Source: Marthasterias glacialis (Eukaryota > Echinodermata > Asteroidea > Forcipulatida > Asteriidae). From it: a stretch of 64,000 nucleotides of DNA. The notes beneath the pieces are model-generated. The model was not told the origin of the DNA. It ran no database searches and saw only the letters and a program-made list of their open reading frames with translations. This document shows, piece after piece, positions 21,462-33,400 of the stretch. A program made the translations under genes and the position numbers. Each line of letters opens with the position of its first letter. Within the stretch, counting starts at the first letter, position 1. Location of the stretch: the NCBI GenBank assembly GCA_911728455.2, contig OU452221.1:3686290-3750289 (forward strand), in the 5' to 3' direction.

Positions 21462-24400
21462 GTGAGTAAAAGTATTGTCAGCTTCCTTAATGTTGGATCA
21501 CATGTCCATGTTTGAGATATTATAGATCGCTAATTGAAAATTAAGATCATATTACAAAAATGTATGTATTAAATTTACAAATAAAAAAATATTTTTGAAA
21601 AATGATCAATTGAAATTTTTGTTTATGTTAGGTATAATACTATTTTTATGTCTCAAAACAATTTCTTTGAAGCAAAGAAATTGGCACAATATTGGTTAAT
21701 GAACATCACAACTTTCTGAAAAATAGAGCAAGTTATATAGAAGTAAAAGTAAAGTCCTTATCTAAGAATGTTTGAGTCATGAAGGGAGGCTTTAAAGATC
21801 TTGAAAGTAAACGTTTAGAAAATTATATCATTTTTAATTGCTATATGTAAATAGAAACAGTTCTTATGTGTAGTGTTTGTAATGTATCTAAAAAAAAGCA
21901 AATAGTTGACCAAATTGATTTATGCGCAACTACTCAAACTTTTACTACTTAACTCTCAATTAAGATTACTACCTAAACAGAAATATGTTTTTCTCTTCAT
22001 ACTTATATTGTTTTGCAGTGGTTCATAAATATTGTTTCCTCTAATGTGAAAAAAGAAGAAACCAAAAGGAAGTCATTTGTTTTCCTTGACCAAATGTAGC
22101 AATTATGTTTTTTTGTTTTTTTTGTTTTTTTGGCCTTGGTCAATTTTAACATGGTTTGAGCTGTTGTACAAACAAACTTTCAAGAGAAACAAAACTGCTC
22201 AACATTTGTCTGCTTTTCTTTTGAATCACTCGGTGGGATATCACACATAACTTGAGCACACAATATTTTATGTTGTTGATGCAACTAGAACAACCAAATT
22301 TAATGATTGTGACTTGTGAGTGTACAATAATGCTAAAGATGTGTCTTTTTACGTCTACAGGTTAGTCCGGATATGTTTCTATGTCATCCTTCTGAAGGGG
22401 GCATCCTGGTATACAGGTATGCTAAAGGCATTACTGTTACAACATCTAATGCTGTGCTGGAACTATCGGGTAAAGTGGAAACAATTTTCTCTTCTATTTC
22501 TAAATTGGTCCAGAAGGGGGGGGGGGAGTGGATCCCTATACCGTTTGAATCTGACTCTCTACCCCTTCCCCTTCAATTTATAGCCCCCTTAGCCACCCAC
22601 CCAAATTCGCCATATAACAGCATCCATTGTTGTTTTGGAACTATCAGGTAAATCGAACAAGGTAATTTTGAAATAGACTAAAATGAAATTTTCCATTAAA
22701 GTGAACGAATTTTTTTTAGTTCACTTGACTACATTTTTCAATGCTATTTGCTTTGGGGAAAATGATCCCCAATTGAAAATTACATAGGCCTAAGTTAGTT
22801 ACGCTCACAATCATTTACTGACGTTTATTGGTTTAACAGGACTGCTGCTTTTAATGATCCGGCGTTATTTTGGTTTTTACAGACACTCTGATGTCATCCA
22901 TCATTACAACTACTGAAATGACCCACACTGTAGCTATCATAGGAACTGACTCCAGTGGGGAGCTGTTGAAAGTAAGTTGATTTGTGAGCATTGTTTTGTT
23001 TCCATTGCTTTTTAGAAGGAGTTCGCGGTTCAAATTCAAGCTTGGTGGCACCCTTTTCAAGCCAGACTAACTTTTTTTAAGGGGAGATTTACATCATCAA
23101 TTACTGTTCATGTCAGAGTATGTACCAACAAATTGTAGTTGAATGTAGTGGATGTCAACATGCTTTTTTTATATATGATTTATGTAACAATTATTAGGAA
23201 CAATAAATAAAACAATGAACTAACAGAATGGAATCACCACCAGTCATTGACATTTTCATCATATTCCGATTGGTATAATAGAAATTCAAAGAAATTGCAT
23301 GTGCTTTTCTCCCTGTGTTACAGGTTCACATTCAAAACAAGACCTCAGCTAGACGGTATGAAAGAGTGGACCTTGATATTAGTGGATCAGTCCTTAAAGA
23401 TGTCAAGATTAATGATACAACAAGAGAGATGTACATACTCACTGAACAAAAGGTACAATAACAAGATTAATGATACAACAAGAGAGATGTACATACTCAC
23501 TGAACAAAAGATACAACAACAAGATTAATGATACAACAAGAGAGATGTACATACTCACTGAATAAAAGGTACAACAAGAAGAATAACGATCCAACTAAAG
23601 AGATGTACCTCACTGAACAAAAGGTACAATTAGATCTATCAGGAATAACTAGAGCAGTTTGACAACTATAAATAGCATCACAAGCATCACACTATCGACA
23701 TATTTTGCGGGGTATAAGCATGTATTTTTTTTTGCTTTTAAGCTGAAGCTTCTAATTTAATTTCATCTTTTAAATAATTTTTCAAAGTTTCTGAAGATGC
23801 GTGTTGAGAATTGTGGTCAGTATACAACGTGTGAGACGTGTATTGGTACGGATGCAGGGAGGGATGGAGACCCATACTGTGGCTGGTGTACTCTGCAGAG
23901 ACAGTAAGTATTGTATCTTGTCTGATTAAGATGCCTGTTGACAATTGTGGAAAGTAACTTCTTTATACCCGAATTGGATAATTGATGCAATATTATTACA
24001 GAGTTTTAATATTATTTCACCCAAACTACATTTTAATCCTTCAGAGACTTAATCGATTTTTAAAAAAAAATACAATGGTCGGTTGAAAATAACACAGACC
24101 AACGTTTAAACAATTATTTTACCTGCTCAGTTGTAGCATGTATTCTGACTGCAACATGGCTGATGTGTCTACACGATGGTTAGCCTACAATACTGCACAG
24201 TGTATTGAGATAACAAATGTGGCTCCTTACGACAGTCTACCAATCACTCTCACTGAACAGAACGTAAGAGTAATGTCTTATGTACTTTTTTTCAGGGGTG
24301 CATCTCCATACAGCCGGTTGCATTTCCATACAAACATTTGCTAAAAACAGGAAGTATTGCTTAGCAAAATGGGCTTCTACCCAAAATGCTGCTAGGATTA

Positions 24401-27400
24401 CAATATTGGGGTTAGTACCCTGCAAAAGTATAAGCAATTTTTTTGTGGCAAACGGCTTTATGAAATTGGGTCTTGGTGGCTCTTTGTTCTGAATAACGCC
24501 CTTGCCCTTCCCTCTATATTCTCCCATCCACCTGTATACGTGTGTGCCACTAACTTGAGGTTCACTCATAGTGTGGAACTACCTTGCTCCACCTTCAAAT
24601 GTCTGTTGATACAATTTCCCAAACCTATTGAAGTAAATTAAATATTAACTATAATTGTTTAATAGATTACTTTGACTGTACAGCACTTACCAGACTTACT
24701 GACCAGCATGAGTTATGAGTGTCGGTTTGGATCCTACGTATCTCAAGCTACAAAGACTAATCAGGATCTTAGGTGTGTCTCCCTACCTGGTGGTATGATA
24801 CCTCCAATTCAACAAGGAGGTAAGTCCAAAACAAACATGGGGCTGTTTCAAAAACTAACATTTTTTTTTGGTTATTTAAATGTGAAATAATTTAAAAAAT
24901 TTCCGTTTCCCAGATGATGCTGTTGCAGTTACACTGAGCATCCATTCCAGTGAAACATCAGTCAGTTTTGTGGATACAAGCTTCTATTTCTATGAATGCT
25001 CAACTCATACTTCGTAAGATTACTTATTTCTTCGTTTCTTTGTTGCAAACTAGTTTTGTAGAATAAACAAGCTTTGAATTTGCTGGAAATATCTGTTTTT
25101 AATTTATAGTGTCCTTTTTTTCACTTCACATTAATAAAATATATTTGCATCTTTGGTTATTGTTGTTTTTGTAGTATTTAGCGGATCTAGTATTTCTAGG
25201 CTTAGATTATTTTGTTTTTTTCTCTTGATGTTTGCTGTAGTTGTGTATCGTGTGTTGGTAGTCGCTGGACCTGTGATTGGTGTGTCTTTGAGAGTAGATG
25301 CACTCATGTTAGTACTACTTGCACAGGAGCAAATGAAATCATCATTACTGGACAAAATGTAAGATTAAAACTCACCACAAAAGTTGTTTAAATGCAGATA
25401 TTTATCTGTTTTCTGAATAAACATTTGCTTCTTTCCGATAGACATAAAACCCATCCCAATTTGGTCTTTTGTAAATTCTTTTTCTTCAATTGAATCAATA
25501 TAAAACAATTGTTATTAAGGTGTCCTGAAACATTTGGTAAAGAAGAAACAACTTACCCGATGTAAATATTTGATGTCAATTGTTTCCTTACAATACAGAC
25601 ATAATTGCATACTAATTAACATATAATATGTCCCGAGATGTTTGAATAGGAAATAATTTCTGTTGTATAATTATTGGATATTATTTCTTTAGAATCCATC
25701 CTGGTCTTCACCCGAGGGTCCAGGTTTCTGCCCTCAGCTGCTGGCTCAGAATACTGAAGTCCTTCTACCCAATGGAATTGAGAAGAGTGTACAAGTCATG
25801 ACTACAAATCTACCTGATGATACCCAGGTTGGTTATCGTTCAATCAAACAGCCTTCCACAGTAAAATGAATTAATTTAAACGAAGGAAAACAATGACTTC
25901 ACTGGTGACCCTCCCCCACCACCAAAACAACTTCACACTTGCCCATTTTCCAGCAATAAAATAAACTCTTTAAACCATGCACATAGCTCAAAAGGCTGAA
26001 AGTTTCTAAGACAAATAAAATTGTTCTTGTTTTTGTGTTGATGTGTGGATTTACAATACAACAAATTGAAATATTTGTTTAAAACATAATCAGTTATTAA
26101 CTGATTATTGATTTTGTACTGTAGGCTACATTGTGACAGGTTTTAAAACGTGTAAGTATTAAAAGTGCGCTATAACGAATCAAAGCAACACGGACGTAAG
26201 ATCTGCTTAGAACGGAGGAAGTAATAGTAAAAAAAACAAAAAAGAAGAAAAAACCCACACAATAATGACTATTGGTATGAGACTAAAGGAAGTTACATTT
26301 CAAAATTAAAAGTAGACGAAGCAGAAATGGTGAATTAAAAAACAAAAAAAAATTAGTTTGATTGTGTATTTTTAAATATTAAACTGATGTTAATATCCAT
26401 TTTATTGCGCAAAATATACCACAAATACCACTTCAAAATAACAGCAGTTACAGTTTTAGATTAAAAACAAATTAAAAGAGAAGGAAGTAAGTAATTTTAC
26501 AGGAATTAGTTAAATAAAATAACAAGAACAGTCTGAATGTAAGTTGGTACTTACTAAAATTGTTTTCGAACAGTTTGTGTTATTGAGCAAGAAATGCTAT
26601 AAAAATAACTTCAAATGTAAACGCAGTTACAGCCTAAGATATTAAAGACAAACACTAATCTGAGCCTAAAAGAGGTCCAAAGAAAATCAAGTAATAGATG
26701 AAGAGGACCTCGTTGCAAAAAAAAAAAAAATTGTATCAAAAGCTTGATCAACATGTTGTTTTAGGCTTATTAGTTTTTTATTAAAACTCACCAGAAAAAA
26801 ACTACAAAAGCCTGTGACTCAGTCACTTTCTTGCTAAAAAGTATAAAAGTCTGGCATAATAATAAAAAAGAAATAAACAAACAAACGGTGGAGCACTTTT
26901 TATATGCAGGCTACCCACCTTATAAAAACGGAAATGGCCTAACTCCTGCTAACCATCATTGTCCATTTGTTTATTCGTCTCTTAGACTACTAGCTTTGAA
27001 TGCAGCTTTGATATCGAGGGAATACGTCAAAGTACAACTGCTCAGCGTAATGCTGATACTATCGTGTGTGACATGAAAGCTGTAAGTTAATTTAGTACAC
27101 ATACCGTTATGCAGAAAAGATTCTTTGACATTGGAAAATCAAGTTATTATGAAAACACACGCTAAGATTTGAGTTGAACTTTGTTTGATATCAACCCACA
27201 GTATACCTACACTTCCACTGACGAAGCAGAGCTGATTGTGAAACTGACCATTGAATGGACGGACCCAACTAGTAACCGTCACACCCTAGATGACATATAT
27301 AACAATAATGGTGAGTTGGAGTCAAGGGTGTGGGGTGAGGAGACTGGCATCTCCACAGTGGCCACAGTAGTCATTTGCCCCTACAATTTATTTGTTCCCA

Positions 27401-30400
27401 TTAATGGAGATCCTGCAGTACAAGGATCCCACATAGAAAGGGGCATCATCACAGATGAACGTATGTTCTCTGTTCTCTGTTGTTGAATTTGATAACTTTT
27501 TGTTTAATAAACATTGGAGGCACAATTCAATTCAAATATGAAAAACTTAAGCCAAGTGCTTTTGAACTTGAATTGTCCCTAAATTAAAACTACTATAACA
27601 TTCACTTACATGCGTGAACCCTCTAACCAAGGCAATTTTCTTTATTGTGGCGGAACCTGCGGTTAGGGGTCTAAGAGTCTTGTGTTAGTCGACGGGGACA
27701 CCAACCCGGTTTAATTATCCACTCCCAAAAATATTTAATAGCCTTGCACTCAGGTGAGCGGCTACCCAAACACAAGGGGGGACTTATTACGAACGGCGGC
27801 TAAAGCCTAAGGGCGGTTCGTATGGTGGAGATATACCACCACCTAGAGCATGATTAACCTCAATGTTAGAGCAATTAAATGGAGTCCTAAATAACCTCAC
27901 GGGGATTCAGAGTTTACAAAGGTACATATAAATGGTTTATTCTAAGAACGACAGTTATTCAGTAATTCACTTCAGTGATTATAACTAGTTTAATTATAAC
28001 TCCTAGGCAAAGGTTAACCCCAAACCTAGCCTTCTCATGGCACAATAACAGGTAGTTCAGCCCAGAAATGCACTAAACCTCATTTACTACAAAGTTTAGT
28101 ATCATTAACTCGGCCCTAACAAACAGGTTAGACCTCACAACAAAGTTATAAAATCTCTGCACTGATAAATAATAAAATACAATCCCCCTAAGAACCTTTG
28201 AGTGATGCTTAGTGAACCTTACAGGACCAGGGGCCGATTTCACAAAGAGCTAAGATTGATCTGAACTGTGTATCAATCCTAATCGCTAAGCAAAGTGTGA
28301 TGTCACAATACAAATCACCATGGCAATATTAACAACTCATCTTAAGATGAATCTTAGTGCTTTGTGAAATCGTGCACAGCAAGCATACAAATCATTCCCC
28401 GGGCTACACTCAACCGTAAATCACACTCAAAGGAGATCCCAACGGCTTCCACCCTCCCATAACCTCAGTATACCTCAGTGGTCCCAACCCAAGGATTGAC
28501 AACACACGCTACCCCGTTCTAAACTTCACGTAAAAAAAAAAAAAGTTATTATTTACCTCGCTTTCTGTCTGTGACGGTTGGCGAGCTGAAGCAGAAGCAG
28601 AACCATAAGCATAAGCATCAATAGAAGCAGAAGGCCGAACAGAAGAACGAACCCCACCGTACTAGGTAGTACTACTACCTGCTTAAATACACGGCGCGCA
28701 GACCCCATGCGACGCAGAAAGGCGCATAGCGTCGCCGCCCAAAAGACGCAGTAGACTCGCAACCGTCCACCGGCTACAAAAGTCTCACCCTGTTCCGTCA
28801 CAATATGATTTCTAGATTTTTGATAGGCCATCCATCCAAACAATGTGAACTTTTATTATTTCTACAGTAACACTTTACAAGTGTGGAGTATTGAAGCCAG
28901 ATTGTAGTCGATGTGTTACTGCCAGGCCAGAGCTTGAGTGTGTTTGGTGTAATGCCATGTGTGAACCAAGAGAGTCTTGTACAACAGCGGAAGGGGAGTG
29001 GGTTACCCATAATAATAATGCCAACTGCCCTGATCCGATCCTCCAAGGGGTGAGTACATTTATTGGTTATAGATTATTGATGTGGAGTTTGGGGTTAATT
29101 TAACAACAAATTAATTAAACAATGACCGCATTTCCTACCAGGATGGGTTCTTGCATTGAAATCTTGTTTTTAAAAATCAACTTCGTTCATCCTTTCCTTC
29201 AAGAGGTGAGTGAATATCAAATAAATTGATTATTGACAGCAAGGTTAGGATTTAAATTTATATTGGGTCAATGAAATACCATTGTATTTCATTGAATGGT
29301 TATACATTTTGTCGGAGTTAATCAAAGCAATGTTCTGAGATTGACAATGTCATATTTAGATTTATCCTTTGATTTGACCATGCCAAGACAATACCATGGT
29401 GTCTGTAATTGGTACAGATATTGGTAGAGGAATGAATGTGACAATCCAAGACCGTGTACATGATCTCACAGCAATTGATGACATCTTGACTTGACAATAT
29501 TTGTCAGGTATATCCATTGACTGGACCAATAGAAGGTAGCACCACTGTATCTGTAATGGGTACAGATATTGGCAGAGGATTCCATACTGTACTGAATGTG
29601 ATGATTGGAGACCAAGAATGCTATCTGGATGGACTGGAAGCCTATTATGTAACCGGCTACAGGTAAGAAATCAAGGTTATCAATCTTTAAGGCCTTGGTA
29701 TCCAACTCAAGATACTGTGTTAGTTTTATCATCTTAATTTCAGAATTAGATAGTTCTATGAAAATGACTACTGGTAAAAGGCACACAATTTGATTTTTAT
29801 TTCAGCATTTTCCAATGATACTTTCATACTTGGAAATTTAAGGTCTGAAAGGCAATGACCATTGTATACAGTGCTAAATTTACTCTATTGTTTTTAATTA
29901 TAGAACAAAAAACTAGAAATGCTAAACTCTGAAGCAGAGTTTCTTGAGCATAAGCCCTCGACATTTTTTTTAGAGTGTTAGATTCATTTACAATCTGAAT
30001 CATTTCACAGTGTAAGTTGCAGGACTCAATCAAGAGTCGAAAGTGTGGTGTCAGCATCGCTGACAGTCTTGGGAGGTGATGGGTCAACACAACAGAAAAG
30101 CTCAGGAGACGTAAATTTTGAATATAGGGTAGGTTTGACTTCAACTCTTACCATATTGAGTCTAAAGTGATGATAAATGAAACGTGAAAAGGGGAAAATA
30201 TTTTGTACACGGAAATTGAAATAACCACATCTAACTAGGGATGTAGGGGTGGTGAACCTTTGGAACAGGGTGTTCTCGGCTATTGTTTGAATCGTTTCTC
30301 AAAAACTGAAAAAGTGTGAGGACAAATTTGAAAAAGATAAAGTGCTTCAAAGAAATACAGATGTGATGATATGAGCGCTGGCAATAAAGTCAAATTCGTT

Positions 30401-33400
30401 TTATATCTCTTGAGTCTGATTTTCAGCAAAATCAATCAATAACAGATTTTAGCCCTCATACGTCATCCAAGTTGATACTTATTTAAAGGGGATATAAAAA
30501 ATAGACCTACGATTGCATGGAGTTCAATACAACAACTGATTGTTGATAAAAAAAAGGACACATGATCTGGTTGATGTTGAATATCTACTATTTGTGTTTT
30601 TGTGGTTCTGATTTTCCTGCCAGGTTCCATCTATTACAAGTTTCAGTCCTCGTTTTGGACCAGCAGCTGGTGGGACTCGTATAACAATCAACGGAATGGG
30701 TCTAAATACAGGACGGAATATTGAGGCATTCATTGGTGATAAAACTTGCAATATAACAAGGCAAGTAAAGATCACTCTACATAACAATTAAGACATTGTT
30801 TCATTTACTTGAAAATTTATAGGTAACTCATCAAAAACTTGCTTAATGAAATACGTTTATATTGACTTCTACTTCGTAACTTTACAGCCCAGTGACCGAG
30901 AAGGAAGCAGTGTGCACAAGCTCTGAATGGAAAGTTGGGCAGACAGAAGTTCTCAAGGTGTCGTTTGATGGGGTAGACAAAACAAGCCAGGTGTACACTT
31001 TTACCAACAACCCTGTCATTACTGAAATCAGTCCAACCAGCACTATCTATGCGTGAGTACATCTCAGAAAATTAGTCAGTAAATTACGAGTGAAACTGCT
31101 TTTTTTCTTTTGCAGTTCAACATCTCATGAAATTGACTACACTCTTTTGAAAAAAGCTTCGTAAGTTAAGGTTGGAGTTTTGTGACAAAAATGATACGTG
31201 TTGCTTACCAATACTTTTCTTTCTAATGAAGAATGGACATTAAAATCAGCATTTTCTTAAATCAGTTCAGCTCCTTTTGTCCCGTTTTCTTTAATCGCCA
31301 CGAACCGAGTTTCATTTGTTTTCACTACTCAGTGGTGGTCGAGAGATTATTGTAAGAGGGACATATCTAAACACTACCCAGATGGCTTCACTTGTTGTCA
31401 CAGTTGCTACACAAATCACAAACACTAAAAGATCTGTTGGCAGTGATGAACCCAAGAACACCAAGTTTGTAGAGGTGAGTCGACAGTTAAAACATTTTAT
31501 AATAATGATTGTCATCTGAACATTTTCATTGCTTTAAATTTAAGTTATTGAAACATAGGAATTTATTTTCAATATGATAAACTTAGTGCTCGAGTAAATC
31601 AATAATCTTTCCTGGAACATGGAAAATAATCGATTTGGTTAACCACCACGAGCATTCAAAATCATTGGCTCACTTCGTGGAAGCCTCTTGGAAAGTCATG
31701 AGTTCACTCTAAAAGCATGGAAAAGCCCTTCACTCTAAAAGCATGGAAAATCATGGGTTCACCTCTTACCATGAGGAAGGAAAATCATGGGTTCAATTTC
31801 AACAAGAGCATGGAAAATCATGGGTTCACTTCTTACCAAGAGCAAGAAAAATCATGGATTCACTTCCCTCGAAGAGCAAGAAAAATCATGGGTTCACTTC
31901 CCCTCAAGAGCAAGGCAACCAAGAGCATTGGTTTACGTCTTACCAAGAGCAAAGAAAATCATGGGTTCAATTCCCACCAAGAGCAAGGAAAATCGTGGGT
32001 TCACTTCCCATCAAGAACATGGAAGGTCATGGGTAGACTTCCCACCAACAGCATGAAAAATCATCGGTTCACTTCCCACCAAGAGCATGAAGAATCATCG
32101 GTTCACCTCCTAAAAGAGCTTGGGAAATCATGGGTTCACTTCCCACTAAGATCGTGGCAAATCGTGGCTTCCTTTCAAACCAAGAGCAAGGAAAACCATG
32201 GGTTAAGTTCCCACCATCAGCATGACAAATCACGGGTTTACTTCAAACCACGAGCATGGGAAATCAAAGGTTCACTTCCCACCGAGAGCATGGAAATTCA
32301 TGGGTTCAATTTCCCTTCAAGAGCATGGAAAATCGTGGAATTAATTACCACCAAAAGTATGGAAAGTTCACTTCCCGTTAAAACCCTCAGAGCAGCCACG
32401 AGGATAAAAAATAATCCAATATTTACCAAATATGGTCAAAATTTTTTTTCAATGGGCCAATAAGGCCAAGATTCCATGTAATCCTCACCCCTGGTACACC
32501 CCACCAGCCTGTATTGGACAGACCCTAACCAGTGTGGAGTAAGGAGTGTTGAAAGACAGCAGCCACCTGTCTCAGTGTAGTAATTGATTGACCTTGTGTC
32601 AAGTATTCCCTTGGGACAGGGTGGTATGCACTTAGTGAAAACAGCTTGCTCCGCATACTGGTCGTAAATAACATAAATAACACAAGTCTAAGTCTTGACT
32701 GGCACTCCAATTCACTAATTATATAGATTAAAATAGGTTTGGGCTTGCTGTTGGGGGTTTTACGTAAAAAAAACTGGGTGGATAAAAAAAAAGACTTTTG
32801 GATGAACCGCGTGAGATTTTTTTTGTGGCTGCTCGGAGGGTTAAGAGCACTCCATTATTCAAAAAACAAATACATCAAATGTTTGGAGATAATAAACATT
32901 CCAGCTGTAAAAGCCAAACAATTTAGAAGTTAGCTCTAAAAACGAAAATAGTTTAAAATTTAAGGCATGAAGAAAAAAGAAAAGAAAACAGACTCTTAAT
33001 TAATTGTTATTTTTGTCCAATGCGAGAATTTATCAATAAAGCAATTGAATTCAAACAAACATATGTTTACAAATATATTTACAAACTGTGTATTTCTAGA
33101 GCTGTGTTTTGGAAGGCTCAGAGTTCATGCGATGTCGGACTCCTAACATAACCTCTGCCATAAATAGTTCTCTATCTCAACGTACCGTGACGTTTGGCTT
33201 CATTATGGACAGTGTCAGCGACCTCTTAACGTGGTCAGAAGACAACGACGTTGACTTGGAGTTTTTTCCCGATCCGGTGTATGACGAGTTTGAAAATGAT
33301 TTGTATGAGAAAGAGGGAGAGTTAATGACGATCGAGGTGAGGTTTATCAATGATGGGTGAAGAACTAGCTTGAACGCTCACTGATTGTTATGAAAGTGAT

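Noticed and set aside
30761-30770. Use of the GT at 30765 as the exon 16 donor
   Set aside because: It shifts the frame into an early stop in exon 17, while the GC donor keeps the whole 1989-codon model open.
31717-32463. 248-codon plus-strand frame with ENHGF-like repeats
   Set aside because: Product of a 34-bp minisatellite that rotates through all three frames inside plexin intron 18; no splice or start evidence.
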